DNA of 64,000 bases from Aotearoamyces nothofagi (GCA_015345905.1 JADDTR010000011.1:769622-833621); one strand, 5' to 3'. Positions 22,312-34,736 are shown, counted from the stretch's first letter. Notes: generated from the letters alone by a model not told the origin. Numbers and translations are program-made.

Positions 22312-25300
22312 GGTGGAAAGAAGTCTCCGTCGGGGCAGGGCACACTACAAGCCCGAGAGAGCCAAGCCAAGCCAAGCCAGGGCCAGAGCAGAGCAGCACG
22401 CACAGAGCCAGCGAGCGACCTCGACCTGCACCGGCACGGATTCCAGCCAACAGCGGCCGCTCACTAGGCACTCACGCCTCACCCCACCTGGCCGGCGGAT
22501 GGTCGCTCGAGGCACGCCGGGGGTCTGGCTAGCTGCGGCAGACGGGCTGCTGCTGCTGCTCGTCCAGAAGAGGCGGGGACGAGACGCGCGAGAGAGCGCG
22601 AGGGGCGGCGATTGGGGCCTGGACGCGGTGCTGTGGCTGTGCAGGCGGCGGCCTCGGAGGAGAGCGACGCCGTGCCGAGTCGAGGGGGGGGTCTTGGGAT
22701 GTATAGCGAGGGTGTGTATGTATGTATTGTACAGTGTAGTGGGGAGAGACCAGTGTACTGGGGAGTGTACAGTGAGTGTCCTGAGGGTGAGTACAGTGTA
22801 CTGGGGAGTGTACAGAGTGTACTGAGGGAGAGTACAGTGCACTGAGGGTGTATCAGTGTCGCCTGGGACACGTTGGGGCAGGAGCGAGATGCGAGCCGGC
22901 GGCTGGTACGGTACACGACAAGGGACAGATAGCCAAGGCCAGCCAGCCTCTGCGGCGATTGGTAGGCTGCAGAGCTTATCGTAGACGCGCCGCGGCCTGC
23001 TGTGCCGCCGGGAGGAGGGGAGGGGGTCTTATCGCCCGCTCTCTGCTGGTCGTGGATCCCGGGCAGCGGTGCGCAGCAGCAATGCAGTATAGTATATATG
23101 AGATGTGCCCGTGGGCAGAGATGCCGTGGCGGGTGGAGATGTCGGGCGCTGTACTGTCTGCAGGCCGCAGCGGGCAGGGCAGGAGGGTGCAAGATAGATA
23201 CAGGATGCAGGATGAGGGCGAGGGCGAGGATGCAGACGCAGACGCAGATTGGATGCAGGGCAGGATGCAGGATGCAGGATGTGGGATGCGGTGCAGGATG
23301 CAGGATGCAGTATCACTCCGGCAGTAGATAAGGCGCGCCCCGATCTGGCGTAGCGCGAGCGGGATAAGAGATAATGGGCAGCCACGAGCCCGCCACGCGC
23401 ATCAGCGGCCACTGCCACAGGCGCCGGCAAGCGCTTCGAGCAGGAGGAGGCAAGCAATGGACCGACCCCGGCGGCATCGGGGAGCGAGGCGAGGCGCGGC
23501 GGTCTTGTCTTGGGGCGAGCGCGGCGTCCACGTGCAGGCGGTGCAGTGCAGTGCAGTGCAGTGCAGTGCAGTGCAGTGTCTACGGAGACGAGCAGCGGCG
23601 GTCAGGGGCGGCGGCAGGTTGGATGGAGGCTGGTCGGGGGCGAGGGCTCGAGGCAGGACAGGACCCCGTATACATAAGGTAATATCGAGTGGCCGAGCCT
23701 TCTGTTCCGCACATACAGACACGCTCGTCTGCAGGCCCGGGGCAGGGCGGCCAGGGGCGAGACCGGAGGTTGAAGTATGCTCGCGCGGGCCGGGCAGGGC
23801 CGGGCAGGGCCGGGCAGGGCAGGGCGCTCGGGCTGCTGGACTGACGACAGGCGACAGGCGAGCCCAGTAGCTTGCGGCCTTGGGCAGGCGATAGGCACTG
23901 TACAGTAGCTCGGCTCATGGGGGGGCGGGCGGCCAGCAGCCAATGGCCGGCGACGCAATGGCGCGCAGGCCAGGGCAGGAAGGGCGGCCGGGACGGAAGA
24001 GGCAGCGCACGTCTCCGGCGAGATGCGGCGGGCGGGGAGGGAGGGGAGAGTAGGCAGGAAGGCAGGCAGGAGGAGCGCAGACAGCCAGGCGCAGAGCCGG
24101 CGAGGAGACACAGGGCAGGCATGGCAGGCTATAGCAGGCTCACAGCAGGCTCACAGCGGGCAGTACAGAGGGAGGCAGGACAGTGCAGGACAGTGCAGGA
24201 CCGTGAGTAATCGATTGCAGGGTGCCGCAGGACTGGGCCGTACGGGGGCAAGCCCGCCATCTATGTGCCAATCTCGGCGCCAATCTGGGCCAGGCGCCGT
24301 CGCGCGCGCTGGAGCCCACTGCTTGCGCTGGGAAAAAAAACCCACCTACGGCACGCTGGAAGAACCACCTACGGCGCGCTGGAACCCACGCTGGAACCCA
24401 CGCTGGAACCCACGCTGGCCGGGGCAGCCTCTGGCGTCCCAGTGGCCGCTAGACCAGGGGGGCGACGGACGGGCACTGGCGACTGGCGACCGGCGTCCAG
24501 CAGGCGAGCGGCGCGAGAGAGAGATAGGCATCTGGGAGCGAGTCGATAGGGACAGGGGCAGGGCGCATCTCCCGGCCGCGCCATCCACCCGCCCATACCG
24601 CCCCCCGAGAGAGAGAGGGAGGGAGAGGGAGAGGGAGAGGGAGAGAAGGAGGAGAAGGAGAGAGAGGGCCTCGTCCCATACATTGTCCCGTCGTGCTATG
24701 CCTGACTGACTGTCCGCCGCGACCCATCTAACCTGCCTAGGCAACTGTATGTCTGCGCTGCTCTGCGCTGCTCTGCGCTGCTCTGCTCGACCTCGGCCGC
24801 CGGCTCCACGTGCAGCCGCCCCCTCTGCCGGACCGGGACTCTGCCGTGGCCCGACTCACGTGCACGCCTGCTCTGCGCGGCTGAAAGAGGCACGCAGCTT
24901 TCCCTCTCCTCCCTCCCTACCTCGCCCTGCCCTGCCTTGCCTTGCCTTGTCTTGTCTTGTATCCACGCCTGCTCCCCGCGCAGCCTACGGCACGCACCCC
25001 GACAAAGATCTGCCTGCCTCAGGCGACACGCATACATACACACAGTACACATATCCATCCATCCAGCCCATCCGCCGCAGACCCAGGCCCCCCTCCCAGC
25101 GACGCTCTGCTCTGCTCTGCTCTGCTCTGCTCTGCTCTGCTCTCCCCGTCCCCTTCCCGTCCTCCCACGACGTCGCTCGCAGCCTCCTTCCTCACCACGC
25201 AACCACACCGCACAGGCCCGCGCGCGATGACACACCGCAGGCCCCGACGCAGCGTCGGCCAAAACGTAATGCAATGCGCTGAATGGGCGCATACCCGGGG

Positions 25301-26712
25301 GCCCTCGCGCCTCGCTCCCGCCACGACGGACGGCAGGCTGGAGGGCGAGCGAGCCCTGGCCTGCGCGATCGGGGCGGCGCGTGGCCCGTGCGGCGCGTGC
25401 GTGAGCTGAGCCGGCGCGCGCTGACGAGGTGCGGTGCGAGGTGCGGAAAGGATAGAGATAAGGAATCGCGAACCTGCCCAATCAGCCGCCGCGCGCATGG
25501 CTTGCCTCTCCCCCTCCCTCCTGCCGCTTTGGGGCCTAGGCGCGTGCGTGCTTTGCGGCCCCCCGATGGCCGGCCTGCCTGCTGCACCGCTGTACGTACG
25601 GTACGGTACGGCGTCGATATGGCACTATTGTACGGTGCATCGCTACAGCACTACAGCACTACAGCACAGCACTACACCACAGCACTATATCGCATCGCTA
25701 CAGCACTCCAGCACTGTACTATATCGCTACAGCACATCGCTACAGCACTCCAGCACTATACTATATCACTACAGCACCACTCCAGCACGCACTACATCGC
25801 TACAGCACTACACCACAGCACACCCGACACCCGACAGCCCTCCCCTCTCCACCTCGCTACCTTGTCCAGCACCGCAACCGCCCACGACCCACCCCGTCCA
25901 GTTCCGAGAGCCAGTCCCGGGCCTGCCTCTGCCAGTGGGGCTAGTAGTGCCTTGGGCAGCAGTAGGAGCCCACCTCGAGTGGCAATCAATTCCCTCTATA
26001 TGCAACTTGAGCCTCCCGAGTATCAATCCAATCGACAGACAAACACCGCTGCTCGTGTATGGTTGATTTGATTTGCTATATATATATATATATCCCATCC
26101 CATTATATCCTATTATATCCTATCCTATTCTATCCCCCTCCCTCGCCGTCGCAGCACATCACATCACATCACATCAGCCCAGAACCAGAACCAGCACCTC
26201 GCACCAGCTCCGCATCAAATTACAATTACCTAATAAACCCCCCCCCTCTTTCGACAATCGACAATCGACAATCGCAGATCAGCACCGATCCGCTCCGCGA
26301 TTCCCTGCCCTGCCTTGCCTTGCCTTGCCTTGCCTTGCCTGCCCCGAGCCTGAACTGACCCGCGATAAAGGCGCCGTCGCGGATTGGCTGCCGCCACTTT
26401 GCTGTGCTAACTCGCGTGCGTAAGAGCGCGTGCGAAAGCAAAAGAGAGCTGGCTGGCTGGCTGGCTGGACCTGCGGATTGGGAAAGGGGGCCTTTTTTGC
26501 TTTGGCTTTGGCTTTTGGCTTTTTTTTTGTTAATGAGGTAGTTGGCTGTTGTGACTGTTGTGCTGAATTATACCCTATCCAAGGTACCCTACCCTACCTT
26601 CTCTACCTCCTCTACTCTACTCTGCTTACTTACTCGCTCGCCCGCCGTATTCGCATACCGTAAAAGGGGGGCGGTTTTTTGTTTTTATCTCGGAGGAGGA
26701 GGGGTGCCGGTT

Positions 26713-26764
<52 letters not shown>

Positions 26765-26888
26765 TATTTCCTTTTTATTTTTTTATTTTTTTTTATTTTT
26801 GCCCCGATACCGCTGCTGCTGCTTGTGGTGGTGGTGGTGGGTGGTGGTGGTGGTGTTATTCGTCGTTGATCGTTAATCAGCTGTAGTC
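22312..26888. repeat. Simple-repeat-packed, gene-free 4.6-kb block
   Basis: GC-rich and dense in micro- and minisatellites. Examples are TGTACTGGGGAGTGTACAG-type units at about 22740-22850, GGATGCA units at about 23200-23310, GCAGT (23541-23578), GGAACCCACGCT (about 24379-24419), GGGAGA (about 24610-24660), TCTGC (25105-25141), a CTACAGCACT-type minisatellite (about 25630-25815), CCTTG runs near 24930 and 26310-26340, TTTC (26711-26765) and GGT (about 26826-26856). Many overlapping frames on both strands are by-products of this. No domain seen. It is the upstream region of the Zn2Cys6 gene. Confidence 0.75.
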
Positions 26889-26998
26889 GATCATGGTTAA
26901 TCTAGTTGTAATCAAGTCGTAATCAGTTATGGCCAATCTAGTTGTAATCAGGCAGAATCGATCATGGCCAATCCAGTTGTAATCAGGCGTAATCAGAT
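26889..26998. repeat. Three ~37-bp tandem copies
   Basis: Three diverged head-to-tail copies with core ATGGCCAATCTAGTTGTAAT (first copy ATGGTTAATCTAG, third CCAATCCAG). The differences are mostly C/T. They mark the edge of the AT-rich block. Confidence 0.7.
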
Positions 26999-27029
26999 CG
27001 TCCTATCATCCGCCACGTGATGGTCAGCA

Positions 27030-29440
27030 GCCGCCGCTTACAGGGCTGATCAGCATTGCTATCGCTATTGCTATCGCTATCAATATCAATATTGAGAGAT
27101 TTGACGATGGTTGTAGGTGTGGGTATGAATGCGAATGCGAATATATATACAAGAAGAATAAAAGGCTATTAGGAAAAGAAGAGTTTCAATAACTCAGTAT
27201 CAACAATAGAACACTACACTCAAGCAGTCTTAAAGACTGAAAGTTGATTGATATATAAAATACTAGCTTCAGAGAGAGATTGTTAATTTTGTATATATAT
27301 ATATATATATATTAGAAGAAAGCTTTACTTATCAGGAAATAATTAAAATAGTTTGGTTTTGTTATAGCTGTAAGAGGTTAGAGTTGACTTTCTAGATTCT
27401 AGCTAGAAGAGATATATATTTGGACTTATAACTTGGTACTATATTGTCTTGATAGATTGTATTTGCTAATTTGAGAGTTGGTGAATTTTTATTATAGATT
27501 GGCTACCTTTAGTATATTTGCTAGATAAGTTGTTAAGTTGGATAACTTTTGTTATTAGAGATATATTGAGATTTGGAAGAGATAAGGTTTTTTGTTATAA
27601 AGTTTTTTATATTCTCTTTGTATAAAAAAGAGCTTTATAAAATATTGTTTTAGAGTAGTTGTAGAATGTTTTTTTTTAAAGATATATAAAGTATTCTATA
27701 GATCTAAATCGACTTCTAAAGTAAAAGCAATTATAGATCTTACTTTACTATCTTTATTACTTTATACTATTGTTTTCTATCTCTGAAATTGAAGAGTAGA
27801 AATAATAGCCTTCTATTTTAGCTAGAGAATTTATAGACTGTATTGAATAAAGAAGCAATAAAAATATTCTAACTAGAAGAAAGTATAGAGTATATAGATA
27901 TTATTTGAATTATAGAAATCTATCAGTTTGTAGTATATTATATATAAAGAAAGCTGAAGATATTAATTTCAAAACTTGAGCTTTATACTATTTTGAACTC
28001 TAAGATAACTAAGTCTATAGACAAGTTGAGAAATCTAGAATTGGAACTCTATTTAATATAAAATATACTATATATATTTATAATATATTTGAGATTATTT
28101 ACAAAGTCTACTAAAGTTTAATATACTATTGTTTATATTATTCTTTCTATTTAAGTACTTATATTTATATTGATCTTTATAGAAATTAATACAACTTATA
28201 AAAGAATTTATAAATTATACTATAGAATTACTTTAACAGATATTAAATAAATTATTAAGAAATATTTATATTATTAGTAAAAAGCTATAAATCAGATATT
28301 ATCTACTTTAATTCCAATTATCTACTATAAATATTTAGATAGAATTTTTATAAACTGTATAGACTTTTATATAAAGGGAGATAAAGCCTTCTATTAGATT
28401 CTACAAATCAAAGGTTATTTCTCTTGATATATTACTTTATTTGTACTTAAGAACAAGAGTTCAGAAGAAGTATTATTGATATTAAAAAACTGGATTTGTT
28501 AAAATAGATATCTAAGAAAGCTAAAAGCTATATTCTATAGTCTTTACTAAAAGAATAATCTTAACTAAAGTTAGATACTATAATAATAGTATAGAGTTCT
28601 AAAGATTCAAGTAATCAATAGATATAATTGTTATTTTTAAATTCAAGGCTTAGTTGAAGTTGTAAATTATATATTCAATTGTTGATTAACAGCTACTTGA
28701 ACTGAATATCAATATTCTAACTAAATCTATTTATTACTAGAACTAGCAGTTGTTATTAATACTATCTAGTCTAGAGGATTAGTTTTAAAATAAACCTCTT
28801 TTAAGGTTTAGTTTAGACAAAAACCTTATTGGATATATAAGAGCCTTATTCTCAATTTTGATACTGAAGATAATACTTAGTCAACTAGCAAAGATAAAGA
28901 CTTTCTACTATTAGAAATTAGATTCAGAGTTACTTTAAATAATAGAAAGAGTTATCTTATAAATAGCTAGAACTCTAGGACTTTAGAACTTTATTCTTAG
29001 AGATATTGTCTCTCTTAAGATTTATAAGAAACTTCATCTTACTAGAGAATCTACTTGGCTGGTTTATTATATTATTAAGATTAGCAGTTGGAGTTATACT
29101 TTACTTTCTTAGTATAGAAAATTGAGTAGAGTTTATCCAGCTTTAGAGCTTAATCTAGTAATCTCTAGCTTAGTACTAATACTAAAGCAATCGCCTCAGA
29201 ATTCTAATAGCAAAGCTATTAAGATTACAATATCAAAGGCAGTATAGCTAACTTAGAGTTGAGGAATAATAGCAAGTGTATAAAAGGCAGGACAGAAAAC
29301 GGGTTGCAGAGAAATTGAGCCTTCTGAGGAAGTTGACTCCAAATCTGTTATTGAGCCTAGAGTCAGAAGACCTTGCAGCTTTTTTCATAGTTTGTAGTTA
29401 TTTCTATAGTCTAATCTAATTCTGGTTGTATAACTTGCCA
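27030..29440. mobile_element. AT-rich decayed block, probable RIP-degraded transposon relic
   Basis: About 2.4 kb that is very AT-rich, TpA-rich, and without any open frame of useful length on either strand. It is sharply bounded by the GC-rich repeat block on the left and by ordinary sequence near 29440 on the right. This is the usual appearance of a repeat-induced-point-mutation relic. I cannot identify the original element: no terminal repeat or domain survives clearly. Confidence 0.6.
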
Positions 29441-29770
29441 ATTGCCATGTTATCCGAAATACAGTGTGAATTGGTCAACCCGCTGTAGAATTGACCAAAT
29501 CGCAAATTGGCGGGTACAATCCATCAGCCCCACCTTATCCATCATTGTCGTTGTCTCGAAAGAAGCCCTTCCTTTCTTTCATCTCTTACACCTTTCTTTT
29601 ATTCCTTACACCTTCCTTTTATTCCTCGCACTTCCTGCTCTGCTTGCATCGCCTCTTCAATCTCGCTTGCGGTTTTTTTATTTAAAAAAAGATCGAAAAG
29701 ATGGGCAGTGAAGGGCCTTTGAAAGGAGGTATCTAGCGGCATCAGTAACGGGAACAATGACGGGAACAAT

Positions 29771-30124
29771 GACGCTCCGCTGGCCCTCCGGGGGCCACTG
29801 CCGTGGTGGCCGATCAAGGAAGGCGTCTTGCAAGTCGGCGTTGTCTCTTTGCCATGTCGTGAGAACCACACCTGCCGAACTACCGGTGTACTGCTGGAGC
29901 CGCGATGGGTTGGGTACTTATATACGGAGACTAGCTCTTGGAGGATCTCTGCTGGGGATGCTTTTCGCTGATGTAGGAGGCCGGAGTCGTGCTGCGTAGA
30001 CAGTGCAAAGATGGGGGTTCGGGATGGATGCGTGCATGTGACTCGTTGCCCCCTTTTCTCGCTAGCCTCTGGGATGACCTGTCAGCCTCCACGGCAGTGG
30101 CTCCCGGAGGGCCAGCGGAGCGTC
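29771..30124. mobile_element. Inverted-repeat element, ~354 bp
   Basis: Arms at 29771-29807 and 30088-30124 are inverted copies starting GACGCTCCGCTGGCCCTCCG and continuing to CCACTGCCGTGG, with a few mismatches. The arm is the outer part of the ~100-bp arms at 18610/19830. The centre is non-coding. Target duplication not evident. Confidence 0.65.
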
Positions 30125-30742
30125 CGGGCTTCAACTGAGCTGTTTATTGGGTTGAAATATTTTGATGGTTGGATATATGGGGATCGTTTAATGAGGAAGT
30201 ACTGTATCGATGTGGTATGTGATGATACTCTGTTCTGTCGGACTTCTCTTTTATACTATCCAACTTCTGCATCAAGGCCTTCTCTTCTATCCTCTACATG
30301 CTATTCTATAGTCGGGCCGAAGAACTTCTACAATGTCCTCTCCTCCTTTCTCGCACTACCGTGTTTCTTCTTCCTAAATCCCCAGATGAGGATTCTCTAC
30401 CTCTCAATTTATCGCCGTCGTTCATCCGCCCAACTCGTCCCTTTGCGGCCTCCTCTTCTATCTCTCCCGGATATACGCTATAGGCTGCGTCGTTTCCTTC
30501 TTATACTACCACTACCGCCACCACGAGCGTCGAAGCCGGAACTGAAAGTACGCGAGGATAGTGATGGAAGAGCGTATATTGGAAGTAACGTCGGCTTACG
30601 AGCTGCCCAGGACCTATTAGCGAATCTCCCTTGGCTGAATGAGGCTGGAGACTGCAAAACTACATCTGGTTTCAAAACGCTGGAAGCTGCGCTAAGTGAT
30701 GATGGTGCTGCGCCGAAAAGCAACCACAGGAAAAGATAGCAG

Positions 30743-31897
30743 GTGTATCCGAGTCAGAGGCCATACGATAAACGCCGAAAAGCTTGGCCGGTGGATGCAG
30801 GAGATGGAGAGTATAAACAGCAATCGTTATATGCCTGCAAGTCCAACTCCACGTATGAGCATACAATCCATAGATTAGGGCGTATTAATGTACCCAGAAA
30901 CTCCATCTGGAATCAGTGTCTATACGGAATCGGTTCCATCTTCTCCTGTACTGCCACTGTCGCCATACGAGCTACACGGACTGAGAGCCTATTAGGTCTT
31001 TTGCCCACCGATCTTGAGCCCGCTGGCGTTATGCAAAGGCTTTGCCGCTATGCTTCCGGATCAGAGATAGACTTCAAGTGGAATATTTCTCCCCTCGCTT
31101 TTATTGCGTCTGCTGTAACATTTGGCGATTCCTTCGAATGTGCAGCAAAGGCAGCTCTTCTCATCAACCGAGGGAGTAATGTTTCCGCTCGCGATCAGGT
31201 TGGCAATACTCCTCTTCGTGTGCTTCTTTTTCGTTGCTTCTTGATTAATGAAGAAGAAGCACCCTTATATTGCTGTATTGAACGATTCCGATATATTTTC
31301 AGAGAGACCCAAGACTTGCTCCGGGTTTTCATCACTGCTGGTGCAGACGTATATGCTATCAATGGTGATGGTGAAACGCCCACTGATCATGCAGCTGAGT
31401 CAGGACTCACAGCCACCTGGATTGAGGCACTCAACTTCTGTGGTTTCGATGCCAAGGCTGTTCTAAAACACTCATATAGAGAGCAGGACGATCCTGCTTT
31501 CGTCCGCGAACAATCTAGTATATCATTCGAAGAATATTGCTGTATACAAAAAGATGGAAATGTTCGATTTACAAATTTATCTAATGTAGAGTTATCTCCA
31601 AGGAAGCAATTTCTCCAGGACTCTAACGATGAAGAAGTCGATGAAGAGGCAGAGTCTTGGACTGATGAGACAGAAGATATGGTTGAAAATGAGGAAGGAA
31701 ACCTGGGGGATTTTACGGCTCATCAAGCTGGGAGCAACGACATCAGTCCTGATGACAGGTCTGGACTTGTTGGAGAGATTGGAGGCAATGTACAGGTTGA
31801 CGAGGACAACTCGATTGCAGGTATCAGCATAGAGACAGGGGAAGACCAGGATCGCGACACAGAGATGCTGGATTTCGATCTGGACGGTATCGACTAG
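30743..31897 (+). CDS. Ankyrin-type protein with acidic tail
   Basis: An open frame of 384 residues. Residues about 130-275 carry degenerate ankyrin repeats, visible as AALLINRGSNVSARDQVGNTPL and LLRVFITAGADVYAINGDGETPTDHA, followed by a WIEALNFCGF segment common in fungal ankyrin proteins. The last ~90 residues are strongly acidic with Asp/Glu runs. Ankyrin repeats mediate protein binding; the partner is unknown. The N-terminal ~90 residues are not recognisable, and the real start could lie upstream in another exon (open sequence continues to about 30250 in a different frame). The gene sits between a transposon relic and the SDR gene. It might be a decaying family member, but the frame is intact. 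Confidence 0.6.
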   Translation: MYPSQRPYDKRRKAWPVDAGDGEYKQQSLYACKSNSTYEHTIHRLGRINVPRNSIWNQCLYGIGSIFSCTATVAIRATRTESLLGLLPTDLEPAGVMQRLCRYASGSEIDFKWNISPLAFIASAVTFGDSFECAAKAALLINRGSNVSARDQVGNTPLRVLLFRCFLINEEEAPLYCCIERFRYIFRETQDLLRVFITAGADVYAINGDGETPTDHAAESGLTATWIEALNFCGFDAKAVLKHSYREQDDPAFVREQSSISFEEYCCIQKDGNVRFTNLSNVELSPRKQFLQDSNDEEVDEEAESWTDETEDMVENEEGNLGDFTAHQAGSNDISPDDRSGLVGEIGGNVQVDEDNSIAGISIETGEDQDRDTEMLDFDLDGID

Positions 31898-32370
31898 AAT
31901 GGTATCTTAGATGAATCTATCCTCTAGCGGACCGGTTCGAAGGGATGTCGGAGACTCTCAACTACGATCTTCGATAGAGATCACTATTCATCAACTACTG
32001 CCACCATCTCGACGACTCCTCAACGCTGTGAGGGATTGAAACCAAAGGTATCTACTACAGATATGCTTTATCATGTGCTCGGCTCTGCAATCATTAGAAA
32101 GGTTTAGATAGTTGAAGTTTTTATAGAGTATTTATCTAGCAGGGTTACTATTGATCTAACGCCAACGTCCTCTAAGTAGTAAGTTCCTCCCTCGACAATG
32201 ATAAAGCATACCGTTTACCTCTCCTTTTATCACTTACATTACCGAATATCCCCACAAAATTGACCGGCCTGCTTCTTCCTTGATACCTATAATTTACTGC
32301 AAACTCTTAACGGCGCCAAAATCACTCATCACAATCATAAGGAGCCATACGTTCGAACAGTAGTTAATAA
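31898..32370. other. Intergenic region
   Basis: Convergent 3' flanks of the ankyrin-type gene and the reverse SDR gene. No coding or repeat feature seen. Confidence 0.5.
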
Positions 32371-33474
32371 TCAAATCTTCGACTGCCGCATCTTCACACT
32401 ATCTACACGCTTTCCCTCGTCATCTTGCTCCGCTACCTCTAGAGTCGGAAACTCCGCCGGCATTATCCTCCTTGGCGTCGCACCTTCAACAAGGGAATAC
32501 CTTGAGAAATCCGCGACGCCATGTCTACGAAGAAAGTCTTCATCTAGGTCCAAAAGTCCACTGACTTCCTTTGCTGGGGATCCCAGCATCGCCAAGATCG
32601 CGTCGGAGAAAATTGTCTAGCTTCGTTAGCCCTGATAAATACACAGCGCCATCACCTACAGGTTTCCTTAAATCTTTTCGACTTGAAGGATCGGCAACAG
32701 TTGTCTGTTGCGTCGCCGCCGATTCAATCGCCTAATTGCGTTAGAAATGAATATACAAGTCTAGGGTACTTACAACTGCTGGCCAGATGCTCGAGATGGC
32801 CATCTCAGTCTTTCCCTCCCTCACCCAATCCATAGCCAAACCTTTGGTTAGAACACTCATCCCAACCTTCCCTACGAGAGTTAGATTTGCCACAAATCAG
32901 TCGCTCAACGTACCCATAGCATACGCTGTCTTCCCACGAAAGAAGCGCGAATAAATCGGGGGCGAAACTACGATGATTCTCCCCTTCCACCCGTTCTTCT
33001 CGAAATATGGCAACGCAGCCTGAATAGTCCCATATAGCCCCTCCACATTGACCCGCTGCATGAGCTGGAACCGCTTCATCGGCGTATTCGCGACTGATGC
33101 CCACCATATCGCGCCGGGGTTATAAATCACAACATCCAAACGCCCATAATGCTCAAAAGCCTTTGCGAATAGTTGCTGGATGCTGGCAAAGTCTCGTGTG
33201 TCAACAGAGATCGCAATAGCCGCTCCGCCTGCATCGTGTATTTCGCGGGCAACTGTGCTTATAGTTGATTGAGAAGAGTTGGGATCCGGAGGGAACGGCG
33301 TACAAGTTGCAGTGTCGGAGGTGCTTTTTGCCGAAACGACTACTTGGAGGCTGTCAGGATGAGTTTAGAGAGTAGGTAGGAAACCATACCTGAATAGCCA
33401 TTCCTGGCCAAATCAATCGCGACCTGACGTCCAATGCCTCGGCTGGCACCGATTATTATCGCAACCTTGGACAT
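32371..33474 (-). CDS. HSDL2-like short-chain dehydrogenase
   Basis: Five exons: 33474-33390, 33342-32914, 32871-32774, 32731-32660 and 32616-32371. They give 309 residues with all phases consistent (introns 42-47 nt). It is a classical SDR: the Rossmann glycine motif GASRGIG lies near residue 9, VIYNPGAIWW corresponds to the NNAG strand, and the catalytic pair YAMGK is Tyr169 and Lys173, interrupted by intron 2. The long C-terminal part (LLDLDEDFL, TPRRIMPAEFP, VRMRQSKI-like end) matches fungal hydroxysteroid-dehydrogenase-like-2 proteins, which lack the SCP2 domain of animal HSDL2. It should be an NAD(P)-dependent oxidoreductase; the substrate is unknown. The C-terminal tripeptide SKI resembles a type-1 peroxisomal signal. 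It is divergently paired with a GST-kappa gene. Confidence 0.88.
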
Positions 33475-33751
33475 TCTTGCTTCACATTGATTTCAAGGAA
33501 CGCTGCTGCGACTTTAGAGGTCTATCGCAGCCCATCTTCGCCGTGGTTCGTATGCCGAGGCATGACGCTGATGTAGCCTATGTTGATTAATCATTTACGA
33601 GTGGCCGAGGATTCGCGAAACGCGGGGATTATTGCGGGGATCTCCGTCCCGCATCAGCCTCAACGGCCGATGATGACCAGCTTCAATGTATTTCTGGTTA
33701 CGCATCAGCAATCATTGTGAGAAGCTGTATCTCGGCATATGTTGAGTAGCT
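33475..33751. promoter_or_regulatory. Bidirectional promoter region, 277 bp
   Basis: The only sequence between the divergent SDR and GST-kappa start codons, so it must carry both core promoters. No known operator was recognised by eye. Confidence 0.6.
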
Positions 33752-34603
33752 ATGGGTGGTAAAATAGACGCATACTTGGACTGCGGTATGGGCATACAGG
33801 CAGGCACGTGATAACTGCTGATATAACCAGTTTCCCCATATTCCTACTTTGCAATCAAATACCTCCGAGAGCAACGTCCGATCCTCGAATCTTACGGAGT
33901 GGCTATTGAGTACGCCTCTGAGATCCCCAGCTCGGCATCTCACCTAACGCGAACTAGGTTCCACCCTATCTTCCTTGGCGGTGTCAATGTTGGCACAGGT
34001 CTGTACCGCTTCCCAATGATAAGCAGTCATTGACCCCGTCCAGGAAATACGCCCCCGTGGCAACTGCCAGCCAAAGCGGCATACACTGTCTTTGATCGTA
34101 AACGAGCCAACAAATACTTTGGAGTCCCTGACACACCTGCCCCAGACTTCTTCCCGATTCTCTCCATTCTAGTGAGTGGGCAGGTCTTTGGAGAGGCTAA
34201 CACTGACAAGCACTAGCCTCAACGATGCATGATATACATCAAGGACAATTTTCCCCGGGAGAAATATGAGTCGGCATTTGTTTCGCTCTGGGTGGACATG
34301 TGGCAGCATCATGTCGATCCTAGTAAGCCAGAACTACTGGCGAAGACGCTTGCACGGAATTTCGACGAGCAGACCGTCAAGGAGATTATCGAAGCAGCTG
34401 GAACCCCAAAGTACAAGCAGGCGCTGGCGGATAACACGAAGCTGGTAATTGATCGAGGGGCGTTCGGGGCGCCATTCTTCTGGGTTAGAAACGACAAGGG
34501 CGACGAAGAGCCTTTTTTTGGGAGTGATAGATTTCATTATATGTTTGATTATTTGGGACTTCCTGTCTCTCATTTGTCTATCAAGGAGAAGCCAAAACTA
34601 TAG
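33752..34603 (+). CDS. Glutathione S-transferase kappa-type (DsbA-fold) protein
   Basis: Five exons: 33752-33785, 33831-33909, 33958-33998, 34044-34171 and 34217-34603 (introns 45-48 nt). They join in phase into 222 residues, the normal length for this family. The thioredoxin-fold start is YLDCVSPYSYF, whose serine (SPYSYF) is the conserved glutathione-activating position. Downstream blocks are FHPIFLGG, PPWQLPAKA and GAFGAPFFWV with the cis-Pro region, then FFGSDRFHYMFDYLG. Kappa-class enzymes conjugate or isomerise using glutathione and are typically mitochondrial or peroxisomal; 2-hydroxychromene-2-carboxylate isomerase is a relative. The C terminus PKL weakly resembles a peroxisomal signal. 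The first intron splits the SPYSYF motif region, so single-frame reading misses the N-terminal half. Confidence 0.88.
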
Positions 34604-34736
34604 ACTACTCATTATCGTTAACCGCATAAAGATTTACTGGGATTGCACTTTTATGCTCTCATTCTCCTTGAGAGCTACCCAAACCGATAGGCCGTTTGAA
34701 CCGAGTTTCCCTAACCACGGCTCGAACCCCGTAGTT

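Noticed and set aside
22345-26423. Numerous long overlapping frames on both strands
   Set aside because: All are translations of simple repeats in GC-rich DNA; none has a domain or splice-consistent structure.
30011-30739. 242-codon forward frame upstream of the ankyrin-type gene
   Set aside because: It starts inside the inverted-repeat element and has no recognisable motif. It might contain an upstream exon, but no join to the next frame was convincing.
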